The notes: generated from the letters alone by a model not told the origin. DNA of 64,000 bases from an uncultured Akkermansia sp. (GCA_900548895.1 URLZ01000006.1:1-64000); one strand, 5' to 3'; shown: positions 21,210 through 31,127, counted from the first letter of the stretch. Numbers and translations are program-made.

Positions 21210-22349
21210 TTACTTAGGAGCCTTCAGAATGTCGATGATGCGCTTGAGATCCTCATCGGAGACCCAGGGGCCGCTGGGCAGGCAGAGGCCTTGGGCGAAG
21301 CGGGCTTCGGCGACGCCGTTGCCGTAGAAGGGGTAGGTGGCGCAGGTGGGCTGAAGGTGCATGGGCTTCCAGAGGGGACGGCTTTCGATGTTGGCGGCCT
21401 GAAGCCGGGCGGCGAGCTCGTTGCGGTCGCAGCCGTAGGCGGCGGGGTCGACGAGGATGGTGCTCAGCCAGAAGTTCGAGTCAAAGTCCGGCCCGGGGTT
21501 TTGCTGCACGCTGATGCCGGGGACGTCGGCGAACTGCTGGGTGTAGATCCGGTGGATGCGGCGACGGTGCTTCATGAAGCCTTCAATGCCCGTCAGTTGC
21601 CCGCGGCCGATGCCGGCGCATACGTTGCTCAGACGATAGTTGTAGCCGATGCAGGTGTGCCAATACTCATTGTAGGGGTTGGGGTCCCGCGCCTGGGTGG
21701 CGTAGAATTTGACGCGGGCGGCGGCCTCGGCGCTGGGGCAGATGAGGGCGCCGCCGCCGGAGGTGGTGATCATCTTGTTGCCGTTGAAGGAGAGGGCGCC
21801 GTAGCGGCCGAAGGTGCCGCAGCGGCGGCCCTTGTAGTTGGATCCGAGGGCCTCACAAGCGTCTTCGAGCACGGGGATCCGATACTTGTCGGCGACGGCC
21901 ATGATGGCATCGATGTGGGCCGGCATGCCATAGAGGTAGACGGGGATGATGGCTTTGGGCATGCGGCCCCTCTTGGCGAAGCGGTCGAGGATGGCTTGCT
22001 CGAGCAGGTCGGGGTCCATATCCCAGCAATCGGGGGAGCTGTCGACGAGCACGGGGGTGGCGCCGAGGTAGGTGACGGGGTTGACGGAGGCGGCGAAGGT
22101 GAAGCTTTGGCAGATGACTTCGTCGCCGAGGCCGACGCCGAGCATGACGAGGCCGAGGTGGATGGCGGCGGTGCCGGCGCTGAGGGCGACGACGTGTTCG
22201 GCGCCCATGAAGGCTCCGAGTTCGCGCTCGAAGGCGTCGACGTTCGGCCCCAGCGGGACGACCCAGTTGGTGTCGAAGGCCTCTTGGATGTATTGTTGTT
22301 CCCGGCCGGTCATTTTGGCCAGAGAAAGCCAGATGCGATTGTTGTTCAT
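21210..22349 (-). CDS. DegT/DnrJ/EryC1-family sugar aminotransferase
   Basis: 379 residues, PLP-dependent enzyme converting a nucleotide-linked 4-keto (or 3-keto) sugar to an amino sugar. Motifs: TNWVVPLGPNVDAFERE, SAGTAAIHLGL, PVYLYGMPAHID, VLEDACEALGS and the PLP-lysine region SFNGNKMITTSGGGA (Lys at about residue 186). This sequence resembles the PglE/perosamine-synthase branch. The upstream FlaA1-like dehydratase could supply UDP-4-keto-6-deoxy-GlcNAc, so a bacillosamine-like 4-amino sugar is a reasonable inference. It starts 1 nt after the HAD gene. Confidence 0.88.
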   Translation of the reverse strand: MNNNRIWLSLAKMTGREQQYIQEAFDTNWVVPLGPNVDAFERELGAFMGAEHVVALSAGTAAIHLGLVMLGVGLGDEVICQSFTFAASVNPVTYLGATPVLVDSSPDCWDMDPDLLEQAILDRFAKRGRMPKAIIPVYLYGMPAHIDAIMAVADKYRIPVLEDACEALGSNYKGRRCGTFGRYGALSFNGNKMITTSGGGALICPSAEAAARVKFYATQARDPNPYNEYWHTCIGYNYRLSNVCAGIGRGQLTGIEGFMKHRRRIHRIYTQQFADVPGISVQQNPGPDFDSNFWLSTILVDPAAYGCDRNELAARLQAANIESRPLWKPMHLQPTCATYPFYGNGVAEARFAQGLCLPSGPWVSDEDLKRIIDILKAPK

Positions 22350-22350
22350 G

Positions 22351-23019
22351 TCAGTGTTGGGAAAGGATGTGGGAGGTGAGGTCTGAAAGGTGTTGCAGGG
22401 TGATATCCGGCATGTAGTCGTCGGGAAGGTCGGTGCGCTGCGGGTGGATGTTGCGCCCCTTGTTTTGGAGGCATGCGGTCAGCCAGCCCAGCTTGCGAGG
22501 CGCGATAAAGTCCTTGGTGGGGTTGTCCCCGACGTAGATGTAGCGGTGGTCAGGATAATAGTGGTGGAAGTAGCTGTAATTGCTCGGATCCGGTTTGGCG
22601 GAGCCGAATTCTTCGGAGATGATGATGGCGCTTCGGGGGATGTAGGCCTCCAGCCCCAAGGCTTGGATCTTGGCTCGCTGGGTGCAGGAGCGCCCGTCAC
22701 TGATGATGCCCATGGGGATGTTGCGGGCCTTGAGCTCATCCAGCAGGGCTTGGGCGTCGGGGCTCAGGCAGAGCTGGGGTTGGTGGTGGCGGTACAGGTC
22801 CAGCAGGTCTTGCTTTTCAACGGGGAGGTGATAGCGATTGATCAGGGTGCCGAAGGGGTCGCCGCCCTCGTCGTAGCTGCGCAGCAGAAGGGCATAGGCG
22901 TCCTCGGCATGCTCAGGGATGAGCGTGCCGGCAATTTCGCGGTATGCTGATTCCAGGAAGTCGCGCTCCTGCATCAGGGTGTCGTCGAGGTCAAAGATGA
23001 TGGCGATCTTGTTGCTCAT
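22351..23019 (-). CDS. HAD-superfamily hydrolase
   Basis: 222 residues from the ATG at 23019 (MSNKIAIIFDLDDTLMQE); an ATG 18 nt upstream is also possible. Motif I is DLDDT, motif II GIISDG, motif III the Lys near FGSAKPDPSNY, and motif IV YVGDNPTKDF, so all four catalytic motifs are present. Probably a phosphatase acting on a sugar phosphate or a related phosphoester for the locus. It overlaps the upstream ATP-grasp gene by 29 nt. Confidence 0.85.
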   Translation of the reverse strand: MSNKIAIIFDLDDTLMQERDFLESAYREIAGTLIPEHAEDAYALLLRSYDEGGDPFGTLINRYHLPVEKQDLLDLYRHHQPQLCLSPDAQALLDELKARNIPMGIISDGRSCTQRAKIQALGLEAYIPRSAIIISEEFGSAKPDPSNYSYFHHYYPDHRYIYVGDNPTKDFIAPRKLGWLTACLQNKGRNIHPQRTDLPDDYMPDITLQHLSDLTSHILSQH

Positions 23020-23974
23020 GAATGATGACTTCGGCATCGTAGCGCAGCATGAGGGTGTTGTCCTCCCAGCGCTCGCTGTAGTCCGGCGTTGTGCCTTGCA
23101 GGTATTCTTCCACGATCATGCCGGGGAAATTCGCTCCGGCGTAATAGGAGAGGGGGTAGCCGCCGCCGAAGCGGGGGTTGATTTCGATTCCGACGACGTC
23201 CTGGTCCGCCTCGCGGTAGAAGAGTTGCAGGCAGATGCAGCCGACGACGCTGGGCAGATGCTCCATTCTCTCGCGGAGGTAGGAGACGAGCTCGTTCTTG
23301 CGGGTGAAGCCTTTGTTGATTTCCCCGGCGCGAATCTCCACGCGTTCGCGGGGGACGATGCTCTTGACGTGGTGGTCTCGCCCGTAGTACATGTCAACCG
23401 TGAACTCCTTGTACTGGGTTTTGTCGATGTACTCCATGAAGATGAGTTTGGGGTTCTCGGTGACGGCGGGGGTGATGTCGGCGTCGGAGTGTAGGATGTG
23501 GAGGTCTTTGCTCAGGGAGCCGTCGTAGGGCTTGGCGAAGATGGGGTATTGCGGGTTCTTCAGGTCGCGGGCCTCCGGAACGCGGATGCGCAGGGAGCGG
23601 AAGAGCTCGGTGGTGTTGCGCTTATCTCGGCAGGCGGAGACGAAGGGGGCGTCCGGCACGAGGGCGGTGATGCCTTCGTTGAGGAGTTGCTGCTTGTGCT
23701 CGGCGAGGAGGAGCAGTTCCGTATCGATGGTGGGGATGATGAGGGAGATTTGGTTGTCTCGGCAGATGCGCAGCAGTTCGGCGAGATAGTTTTCGGCGGT
23801 GACGCGGGGGACGCTGAAGCAATGATCGGAGACGTGCCCGGCGGGCGCCATGGCGGGGTTGAGGTCTGTAGTGTAGACCTTGGCATTGGGGTAGCGCTCC
23901 TTCAGCTCGCGCTGAAAGATGTTGACCAGCGAGACGCGTTTGCCGGCTGAGGTGATGAGGAGGTTAGTATTCAT
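22991..23974 (-). CDS. ATP-grasp family ligase (carbamoyl-phosphate-synthase-like)
   Basis: 327 residues. An N-terminal Rossmann-like PreATP-grasp domain (LLITSAGKRVSLVNIFQREL, TTDLNP) is followed by ATP-grasp elements (PIFAKPYDGSLSKDLHIL, the FMEYI region, and the metal-binding VVGIEINPRFGGGYPLSYYAGAN). Such enzymes join a carboxylate to an amine or similar nucleophile. In EPS loci they often sit beside HAD phosphatases, as here, and probably add an amino-acid or other acyl decoration to a sugar. The specific substrates are unknown. It overlaps both neighbours. Confidence 0.83.
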   Translation of the reverse strand: MNTNLLITSAGKRVSLVNIFQRELKERYPNAKVYTTDLNPAMAPAGHVSDHCFSVPRVTAENYLAELLRICRDNQISLIIPTIDTELLLLAEHKQQLLNEGITALVPDAPFVSACRDKRNTTELFRSLRIRVPEARDLKNPQYPIFAKPYDGSLSKDLHILHSDADITPAVTENPKLIFMEYIDKTQYKEFTVDMYYGRDHHVKSIVPRERVEIRAGEINKGFTRKNELVSYLRERMEHLPSVVGCICLQLFYREADQDVVGIEINPRFGGGYPLSYYAGANFPGMIVEEYLQGTTPDYSERWEDNTLMLRYDAEVIIHEQQDRHHL

Positions 23975-25067
23975 GGATGACTTTGTTATAGACGCCCAAG
24001 GTTTGCTTTGCCATTTCCATGTTGGTGAATTTCTTCAAAGCTTTCTCCCGACCTGCTTGAGCCAGACGATGTCGGAGAGCCTCGTCCTCGATGAGCGATT
24101 GAAGTTCATCGGCTAGCTGGTGAATGTTTTCATTCTCAAAAATCAGGCCGTCTACTCCGTGCTCAATCTGTTCAGAGGCTCCTTCTGTATTGGATCGTAT
24201 GCAGCAGCACCCGCTGAGCATGGCCTCTGGAATGACGAGAGGGAATCCTTCTAGGCGAGACGGCAAGACGAAGATGTCAAATAGCTTGTAAAAGATTTCG
24301 GGGTCTTGATACGGGAAAAGAGATGTATACGATGCAGCCCCGCAATCCTCAATGACCTTGTGAAGCCATGGTTCTGTCTTGCCGTCTTTAGAGCTGCCGA
24401 CGAAGATCACGTGCACTTGGGATCTGAGATTCTGCGGTAAAACCTGTATGGCTTGCAAAAGAAGATCGTGCCCTTTCCGTTTCTCTATGCTACCGACAAG
24501 CCCGATAAGGAGTTTATCGGTGGGAATGTCCCTTTCTACTTTTGCCTGACGCTTCCCCTCGCTCGAGAGTTGGTGCGCGAATTTCATGGATACGCCATGA
24601 TTGATGATTGTGATATCGCGGTCGTTGTATCCGTAAAGGTGTTTGGCATATTCTTTGGTCTCCCTGCTTATAGCAATCAAATGAGTTGCTTTCTTATAAT
24701 AGAAACATTGGACCAGATCGTTTACGTGCAGTGTTGATACGAAGCGTTTGCGTATGAGCCAAGGCATGAAGCTATAATATGGAGATTGGACGTGAATGAC
24801 ATCATATCTCCTGAGAACCATGTGTATGAGATAGAATGATGTAATGCGTAAACGGGAAAAGAGTCCGCAGCCGTATCTCACGGTGAACACGCGAACTCCG
24901 GCTTCTCTGAATTGCGCTACATAGCTCCTGCTTTCCGCATTCAACGGCGAATATCCCACCAAGAGGCTGACTTGGTGGCCCATCGCAACTAAAGCAGAGC
25001 TGAGATCCAGTGTATGGGTGGTGACACCTGTCATATCACAGCGGGATAGGAGCATAAGAATGTTCAT
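23964..25067 (-). CDS. Glycosyltransferase family 4
   Basis: 367 residues, GT-B fold. MNILMLLSRCDMTGVTTHTLDLSSALVAMGH at the N-terminus, LIGLVGSIEKRKGHDLLLQA at the domain junction, and IFVLPSRLEGFPLVIPEAMLSGCCCI with the E-x7-E pattern. Its base composition is A+T-richer than both neighbours (ATP-grasp and initiating transferase), so it may have been exchanged separately. Encoded directly after the initiating transferase, it probably adds the second sugar. Confidence 0.88.
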   Translation of the reverse strand: MNILMLLSRCDMTGVTTHTLDLSSALVAMGHQVSLLVGYSPLNAESRSYVAQFREAGVRVFTVRYGCGLFSRLRITSFYLIHMVLRRYDVIHVQSPYYSFMPWLIRKRFVSTLHVNDLVQCFYYKKATHLIAISRETKEYAKHLYGYNDRDITIINHGVSMKFAHQLSSEGKRQAKVERDIPTDKLLIGLVGSIEKRKGHDLLLQAIQVLPQNLRSQVHVIFVGSSKDGKTEPWLHKVIEDCGAASYTSLFPYQDPEIFYKLFDIFVLPSRLEGFPLVIPEAMLSGCCCIRSNTEGASEQIEHGVDGLIFENENIHQLADELQSLIEDEALRHRLAQAGREKALKKFTNMEMAKQTLGVYNKVIHEY

Positions 25068-25071
25068 GATC

Positions 25072-25677
25072 TCAGTTCTTTCCGTTAAAGATTTCCATGG
25101 TTGCCTGGCCTTGCTGGTTGATGTCCTTGCGGCGCAGGATGTTGCAGATGGTCATCCAGACGATTTTGCAGTCGAGTAGGAAGGAGATGTGGTCGACGTA
25201 CCAGACGTCGAGCTCGAATTTGCGCGCCCAGCTGATGGCGTTGCGGCCGTTGACCTGTGCCCAGCCGGAGATGCCCGGGGTGACGAGGTGGCGGCGGCGC
25301 TGGGTTTCGTTGTACAGGGGAAGGTATTGGACGAGCAGGGGGCGCGGGCCGATGAAGCTCATGTCTCCCTTGAGGACGTTGATGAGTTGAGGAAGTTCGT
25401 CGATGGAGGTGGAGCGCACGAACTTGCCGATGCGGGTGAGGCGCTCGGCGTCGGGGAGGAGCTCGCCCTTCGCATCTTTGCGGTCGTTCATGGTTTTGAA
25501 CTTGATGACCTGAAAGATTTTTTCGTTTTTGCCGGGCCTCGGCTGGGTGAAGAAGATGTGGCCTCGGTTCGCGACGGCGAGCAGGAGGCCGGTCGCGATG
25601 AGGATGGGCGAGAGCAAAATGAGCAGCAGCAGGGCTGCGATGCGGTCGCACAGGGGTTTGATGAGGCGGCGGTACAT
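25072..25677 (-). CDS. Initiating phosphoglycosyltransferase, PglC/WcaJ type
   Basis: 201 residues, the size of the monotopic PglC class that transfers a sugar phosphate from a UDP-sugar to undecaprenyl phosphate. An N-terminal reentrant helix ([31 protein letters not shown]) is followed by [48 protein letters not shown] and [13 protein letters not shown]; the catalytic Asp-Glu pair is the DE of IDELPQ. This step starts repeat-unit synthesis. The small form and the upstream FlaA1 gene fit a UDP-bacillosamine-like donor, which is inference. Confidence 0.93.
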   Translation of the reverse strand: MYRRLIKPLCDRIAALLLLILLSPILIATGLLLAVANRGHIFFTQPRPGKNEKIFQVIKFKTMNDRKDAKGELLPDAERLTRIGKFVRSTSIDELPQLINVLKGDMSFIGPRPLLVQYLPLYNETQRRRHLVTPGISGWAQVNGRNAISWARKFELDVWYVDHISFLLDCKIVWMTICNILRRKDINQQGQATMEIFNGKN

Positions 25678-25720
25678 GGCGCGGGGCGCGTTTTGTGCAG
25701 GGAGGAGGGGTGGGGGAAGG

Positions 25721-27682
25721 TCAGGCGGTGGCGGGGGTGTCGAGTTTTTCGAAGGGGGAGTTTTTGCTCTTGAACTCGGGGACGAGGTGCTTGAGGGCGC
25801 GGACGGCGTCTTCGGTGTGCTCGCTGCGCGCGGCGCTCAGGATGATTTCTGCTTGTTCGCGGATGCTTTCGATGGGGTTATCGATGGCTTTGGCGATGCG
25901 GATTTTGTCGTGCGTGCTTTCGGTGGTGCTTTCGCTGTCCGAGAGGACTTCTTCGTAGAGTTTTTCGCCGGGGCGCAGGCCGGTGTATTTGATGGCGATG
26001 TCGATGTCCGGCCTCAGGCCGGCGAGGGTGATCATGCGCCTGGCCAGATGGGCGATTTTGACGGGTTCCCCCATGTCGAAGACGTAGATTTCGCCGCCCC
26101 GGCTCATGGTGCCGGCTTGCAGGACGAGGCGGCAGGCTTCGGGGATGGTCATGAAGTAGCGGATGATGTCCGGGTGGGTGACGGTGACGGGGCCGCCGTG
26201 CGCGATTTGTTCGCGGAAGCGCGGGACGACGCTGCCGTTGCTGCCCAGGACGTTGCCGAAGCGGGTGGTGGTGTAGCGCGTGGCGCTGTTGCTGCTGCCG
26301 CTCGGGTGCAGTTTGGCGTTGAGGGCTTGGATGTACATTTCGGCGGCGCGTTTGGTGGCGCCCATGACGTTGGTGGGGTTGACGGCTTTGTCTGTGCTGA
26401 TCATGACGAACTGCCCGACGTGGTGCTTGAGGGCGAGTTCGGCGATGTTGATGGAGCCGCCGATGTTGGTGATGATGCCTTCGCAGGGGTTTTCTTCGAC
26501 GAGGGGGACGTGTTTGTAGGCGGCGGCGTGGAAGATGATGTCCGGGTGGTGCTCGGCGATGATGTGCTCGCAGCGCTCGCGGTTGCGGACGTCGGCCATG
26601 ACGGGCAGGATGTGGATGTCCGGGTGGCTGCCTTCGATTTCGAGCCGGATGAGGTGTAGCGGGGTTTCGGCGTTGTCGAGCAGGATGATTTGCTGCGGTT
26701 TGAAGCGGCAGAGTTGTCGCACGAGTTCGCTGCCGATGGAGCCGGCGGCGCCGGTGACGAGGATGGTTTTGCCGCTGATTTGCCGGGCGATGCTGTCGAT
26801 GTCGATGTGGATTTCGGGACGCTCGAGGAGGTCTTCGATCTGGACGGGGGCGATGGTGGCGGGGGCGTTGCCGGCGGTGGGTTTGGGGGTGACGAGGAGT
26901 TTGATGTTGGTGGGGCACCAGGCGACGATGCGGTTCTGCTCGGCGCGCAGGATGTCGGGGGTGCTGAAGATGATGGCTTCGGGGACGCCGGCTTCGATGT
27001 CGGCTTTGAGTTCTTCGGCGTTGTCGATGGCGTAGATGCGGTATTCGCCTGCGGTGAGGTTGGCGGCTTCGCGGCTCAGGTCGATGAAGGCGGTGGGGAG
27101 GTATTTGCCGCGGTAGGCGGTGTTGATGAATTCAGCGAGGGCGGGGAGTTCTTCGAGTTTACCGCAGAGGAAGCATTTGATGGAGCGCTTGGTGGGGGGC
27201 CTGGTGTCGATGCGCAGGATGGTGTAGTAGGCGCAGATCATGGCGACGCGCAGGCCGATGATGAGGCCGCTGGCGAAGAGGAAGTAGAGGACGCTGAGGC
27301 TGATGGCGTGGGTGATGTTGTCGCTGACGTTCAGCAGGTGGCAGCCCAGGCAGATGATGAGGGTGTTGATGAGGATGGCGATGATGATGCGCGGCAGGTT
27401 CCGGATGTTGGAGTGCCGGATGATGACTTTGTAGAAGCGGAAGATGCTGAAGATGACGGCGCTGCTGAGGGCGACGCTGAGGCTGAAGAGGGGGAGGTAG
27501 TGGAGGGTTAAGGGGTCGCTGTTGACGGAGTAAAAGAGAAGCCAGGCACAGGCGGCGGCGAGGACGGAGCAGAGGAGGTCGAGGCCGAAGATGACGCCGC
27601 GGTGGATGTATTGGAGGCCTTGAAGGCGGTCAGCGGCGCGTCGGGCGAGGCGCCGGAAGGTGCTGTGCATGCGCTTTTTCAT
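25721..27682 (-). CDS. Nucleoside-diphosphate-sugar dehydratase/epimerase, FlaA1/PglF/CapD type
   Basis: 653 residues: four N-terminal membrane helices (within residues 25-150), a CoA-binding-like domain, and an extended SDR domain from about residue 300. NAD binding is shown by [18 protein letters not shown], and the active-site region by [22 protein letters not shown]. PglF-type enzymes make UDP-4-keto-6-deoxy-GlcNAc by C4 oxidation and 4,6-dehydration; CapD-type enzymes are close relatives. The enzyme faces the cytoplasm from the inner membrane. Its product could feed the DegT-family aminotransferase downstream. Confidence 0.9.
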   Translation of the reverse strand: MKKRMHSTFRRLARRAADRLQGLQYIHRGVIFGLDLLCSVLAAACAWLLFYSVNSDPLTLHYLPLFSLSVALSSAVIFSIFRFYKVIIRHSNIRNLPRIIIAILINTLIICLGCHLLNVSDNITHAISLSVLYFLFASGLIIGLRVAMICAYYTILRIDTRPPTKRSIKCFLCGKLEELPALAEFINTAYRGKYLPTAFIDLSREAANLTAGEYRIYAIDNAEELKADIEAGVPEAIIFSTPDILRAEQNRIVAWCPTNIKLLVTPKPTAGNAPATIAPVQIEDLLERPEIHIDIDSIARQISGKTILVTGAAGSIGSELVRQLCRFKPQQIILLDNAETPLHLIRLEIEGSHPDIHILPVMADVRNRERCEHIIAEHHPDIIFHAAAYKHVPLVEENPCEGIITNIGGSINIAELALKHHVGQFVMISTDKAVNPTNVMGATKRAAEMYIQALNAKLHPSGSSNSATRYTTTRFGNVLGSNGSVVPRFREQIAHGGPVTVTHPDIIRYFMTIPEACRLVLQAGTMSRGGEIYVFDMGEPVKIAHLARRMITLAGLRPDIDIAIKYTGLRPGEKLYEEVLSDSESTTESTHDKIRIAKAIDNPIESIREQAEIILSAARSEHTEDAVRALKHLVPEFKSKNSPFEKLDTPATA

Positions 27683-27765
27683 GCGGGGTATGGGGGAGAT
27701 TGTGTGGTGTTGTTGCGGGTGCCTGGTGTTGTGCCGGGCGGTGGGGGCTGTGTGGTCTGGTGGGG

Positions 27766-28449
27766 TTAGGGTTTGAGGCGCAGGCGGCGGACCATGGAGG
27801 CGGAGTGGGAGTCGCTGCCCCAGTAGCTGTAGAGTTGGCGCTGCCGGAGTTCTTCGGCGCGCTCGCGGATGTGGCGGCCGTAGAAGTCGGTGAGGGAGCC
27901 GATGTTGCCTTGCAGTTCGATGCCTTGGCGGGTGAGGTCGCTGATGTCTTCGATGCTCAGCAGGCGATGGTAGCGCTCGGGATGGGCGAGGACGGGGGTG
28001 CAGCCGAGCTCTCGCACGCTCAGGAGGCTGTCGAGCCAGCCGTCGGGCAGGAGGTATTGCGGGAGTTCGACGAGGAGGCGCCGCTCGGGCAGGCAGAGGG
28101 GGCCGCCGGGTTGCCGGAGGGCGCTTTCAAAGCCTTCGTCGATCATGTATTCGGCGGCGAGGTGGAGCTTGATGCTGTCTTCGCCGAGTTGTTCGCGGAT
28201 GTCGTCTTGGAAGCGGTGGAAGTGGTTGCGGAGGTTTTCGGGGGTGTTTTGGGGGTAGCGCAGCATGATGTGCGGGGTGCAGCAGATGCGGCGGATGCCG
28301 CGTTTGATGAGTTCGCGGATGATGCCGAGGCTGGAGGCGAGGTCGGGCGCGCCGTCGTCGACGCCGGGCAGGATGTGGCTGTGGGTGTCGGTGCCGTCGG
28401 TGAGGAGTTCTCGGCTGTGGGCGCTGGGTTTGAAGAATTTGAAGAGCAT
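27766..28449 (-). CDS. CpsB/CapC-type PHP tyrosine-protein phosphatase
   Basis: 227 residues. The PHP-domain metal sites are visible as DTHSHILPGVDDGAP near the N-terminus, CTPH, the VLAHPERY block and the C-terminal SDSH. Such manganese-dependent phosphatases dephosphorylate the tyrosine tail of the co-encoded chain-length kinase and so control polymer length. It follows the kinase gene after about 143 nt, which is consistent with a kinase-phosphatase pair. Confidence 0.9.
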   Translation of the reverse strand: MLFKFFKPSAHSRELLTDGTDTHSHILPGVDDGAPDLASSLGIIRELIKRGIRRICCTPHIMLRYPQNTPENLRNHFHRFQDDIREQLGEDSIKLHLAAEYMIDEGFESALRQPGGPLCLPERRLLVELPQYLLPDGWLDSLLSVRELGCTPVLAHPERYHRLLSIEDISDLTRQGIELQGNIGSLTDFYGRHIRERAEELRQRQLYSYWGSDSHSASMVRRLRLKP

Positions 28450-28592
28450 GGTGGGGTAGGGTGTTGGGGAGGTGGAGAAGAGGTCCGGGTTGAGGTTTTT
28501 GTTAGAATTGGGTGATGGTGGGCTCTGCGTCTACCCGGCGAGTCTGGGCTGCGCGGGGGCTCTGCCGGCCTGTGTGTCGGGGCGGGTTGGTG

Positions 28593-31073
28593 TTAGGTGG
28601 TGGGGGTGTTGGCGGACTGCTGTTCGGCGAGGGCGCTTTTTTGTTCTTTGACGCCGTAGCCGTAACTGTAGCCGTAGCCGTAGTAGTTGTAGCTGCCGGC
28701 TTTGAAGTCGACGCCGTTGATGATGAAGCCGATGTTGCGCAGTTGCCGGCCGGCGGCGCTGCGGAAGACTTGGCTGAAGTAGCGTTTGTCGATTTTGCCG
28801 GCGCGGATGATGTAGAGGCTGCTGTCGACGTGTTCGGCGATGATGCTGGTGTCGGCGAGGACGGGGAAGGGCGGGGTGTCGATGATGATGGTGTCGTAGA
28901 TTTGCCGCAGGCCTTCGAGTAGTTCGCGGAAGCTGTCTTGGCTGAGGAGGGTGACGGGGTTGGGGACGGCGGGGCCGGCGTAGAGGATGTCGACGCCTTT
29001 CAGGGGCATGTCGGGCAGGGGGTGGATGATGCCGGCGGGGTTGTCTTCCTGGTTGAGCAGCAGGGTGGTGAGGCCTTTGCGCCCCTTGCCGCCGAGGTGG
29101 CGCGTGAGGGAGTATTTGCGCAGGTCGGCGTCGATGAGCAGGACTTTGCGCCCGGCTTTGGCGAAGGCGAGGGCGATGTTGGCGGTGCAGGTGGTTTTGC
29201 CTTCTCCGCTGAGGGTGGAGGTGACGAGGTAGATGTGGCCGCCTTGCGGGCGCCGCGGCAGGAGGCTGTCGGCGTTGTGCCGCACGATGTGGAAGCATTC
29301 GGTGGAGATGGCGTGCGGGTCGCGGATGAAGAGGTCGCTCTGGCTGCGCTCTTTGCGGGTGAGCAGGGGGAGTTCGCCGATGACGGGCAGGTTGTTGATG
29401 CCTGCGAGGTCATGCTTGTTGTTGACTTTGTTGTTGAGTATGCCCAAGCCGATGAGGCTCATGAGGCAGAGGGCTCCACCGCCGACGGTGCCGCCGATGA
29501 GGTAGAGGTTCATGTTCGGCGAGGTGGGGGCGTCTGAGCCGTAGGCGGCTTCCAGAACGCGGGCGCTGGGCTCGGCGATGGCGAGGTTGAGGGCGTTTTC
29601 CTGTTCTTTAGTGAGCAGCAGCAGGTAGAGTTCTTCCTTGACTTTGTGTTCGCGGACGAGGGGGGTGAGTTCTTGCGCGTGGGTGGCGGTGGCGCTGAGG
29701 CGGCCGGCGAGGTCGTCGCGCTTTTTCTCGAGGGCTTTTTTCTGCAGTTCGAGGTTGTTGCGGTAGTTGGTCAGGGCGCGCTTGCCTGCGACGAGGGTGG
29801 CCTGCATTTGCTCGCGCAGGGCGATGACGCGCGGGTTGCGGTTGCCGGCGCTCTTGATGAGGGTGGAGTATTCGAGGTAGGCCTCGTTATAGCTTTCGAT
29901 GTTTTTGGAGATGCTGGTGTCAGCGATGCCGGTGTCGACGGCGAGCAGGCCGTTGAGGGTGGCGGCTTTGTCGAGGTCTTGGCTCAGTTTGTCGGCGAGG
30001 TTGATCTTGGTGTCGAGTTCAAAGAGGTCCTTTTCGACGGCCTGGCTGGAGCTGAAGTCGGCGTTGAGGGTGGCTTCGGCGCCGGTGATGATTTGGTCGG
30101 CGGCTCGTTTGTCGGCCATTTGTTTGTCGACGTCGCTGAGTTCTGCGCCGATGGCGAGCAGGCGTTCGCGGATGAATTGCTCGGTTTTGCGGGCGGATTC
30201 GCTGCGGGCGTCGCGCGATTGGATGTTATAGCACTCGATGAGGGTGTTGAGGATGTCTTCGGCTTTCTGCGGGTGGGTGGCGGTGAGGTTCAGGACGAGG
30301 ACGCTGGCGTCTTTTTCTTCGCCTCGGGTGACGTTGAGGGCGGCGAGCAGACTGCGGGTGACGGCGAGGGCGGGCCGGTGCTCAGCGATGATGGTGCGGC
30401 TGTACCACTCGGGGCTGAGGTGCGAGGTGGGGTGGACGGTGAGGGTGGCAAAGGGGAGGGAGATGGGGCTGCCGAAGCGGGCTTGCTGGATGACGGTTTC
30501 ACCCTGAGGGTTGATGTAGCTGAGGGTGAGCTCGCTGTCGCTTTCCGGGGTGATGCTGAGGCGGCAGCCGCGGTCGCTGTTGATTTGGTCGAAGGTGATG
30601 AGGATGGGGCTTTCGCGGTAGAGTTCGACTTCGCGGAAGCTTTGCTTGGTCCAGTAGCTGGTTTGCAGGTTGAGTTTGTCGACGACCTGCCGCATGAGGG
30701 CGGTGGATTTGAGGATGAGGCTCTCGTTGGAGAGGTTGGCGGCTCCCTGGTCAGCGCCGAGGTCGGCGAGGATGCGCTCGGAGGCGTTGTCCCCCTTGCT
30801 CTTGCTGTCGCGCATCATGACGCTGGCGCTTTTTTCGTAGACGTATTTCTGCGAGCCTCCGATGTAGTAGGCGATGGTGCCGCCGATGGCGGCGGCGATG
30901 ATGACGAGGTACCAGAAGCGCCGCAGGGTGCTGAGGATGGTGTCGAGGGAGAAGGCGGAGCTTTCTTCTTCGGTGCTGGCGCCGGTGCTGTCTGCCTGGG
31001 GGCGGAGGTCTTCCATGGAGGGGGGGAGGTGGATGGGGGGTGTCGGGGCGGAGGAGGGGTAAGTTGGGGGCAT
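28593..31073 (-). CDS. Wzc-like chain-length determinant with C-terminal bacterial tyrosine kinase
   Basis: 826 residues from the ATG at 31073; the ATG at 31016 (MEDLRPQ) is another possible start. Layout: Pro-rich cytoplasmic N-terminus, membrane helix at about 52-72 (YLVIIAAAIGGTIAYYIGG), a large periplasmic Wzz/GumC domain with coiled-coil character, a second helix at about 530, then the kinase domain with Walker A SGEGKTT, Walker A' VLLIDADLRK and Walker B IIIDTPPFPVLADTS. The tail has seven tyrosines within 13 residues (YNYYGYGYSYGYG), the expected autophosphorylation cluster. It partners the Wza-like lipoprotein to drive export. Confidence 0.94.
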   Translation of the reverse strand: MPPTYPSSAPTPPIHLPPSMEDLRPQADSTGASTEEESSAFSLDTILSTLRRFWYLVIIAAAIGGTIAYYIGGSQKYVYEKSASVMMRDSKSKGDNASERILADLGADQGAANLSNESLILKSTALMRQVVDKLNLQTSYWTKQSFREVELYRESPILITFDQINSDRGCRLSITPESDSELTLSYINPQGETVIQQARFGSPISLPFATLTVHPTSHLSPEWYSRTIIAEHRPALAVTRSLLAALNVTRGEEKDASVLVLNLTATHPQKAEDILNTLIECYNIQSRDARSESARKTEQFIRERLLAIGAELSDVDKQMADKRAADQIITGAEATLNADFSSSQAVEKDLFELDTKINLADKLSQDLDKAATLNGLLAVDTGIADTSISKNIESYNEAYLEYSTLIKSAGNRNPRVIALREQMQATLVAGKRALTNYRNNLELQKKALEKKRDDLAGRLSATATHAQELTPLVREHKVKEELYLLLLTKEQENALNLAIAEPSARVLEAAYGSDAPTSPNMNLYLIGGTVGGGALCLMSLIGLGILNNKVNNKHDLAGINNLPVIGELPLLTRKERSQSDLFIRDPHAISTECFHIVRHNADSLLPRRPQGGHIYLVTSTLSGEGKTTCTANIALAFAKAGRKVLLIDADLRKYSLTRHLGGKGRKGLTTLLLNQEDNPAGIIHPLPDMPLKGVDILYAGPAVPNPVTLLSQDSFRELLEGLRQIYDTIIIDTPPFPVLADTSIIAEHVDSSLYIIRAGKIDKRYFSQVFRSAAGRQLRNIGFIINGVDFKAGSYNYYGYGYSYGYGVKEQKSALAEQQSANTPTT

Positions 31074-31127
31074 CAACCGGCTGCCGCGTCGCTGGTGTCT
31101 CGGCGGCAGCCGGCGGGAGAGGCTGCA

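Noticed and set aside
22351-25651. Frames rich in Arg/His/Pro/Ser on the minus strand inside the G+C-rich sugar genes (for example 25085-25651)
   Set aside because: Out-of-frame shadows of the sugar transferase and neighbours, with no homology signs.
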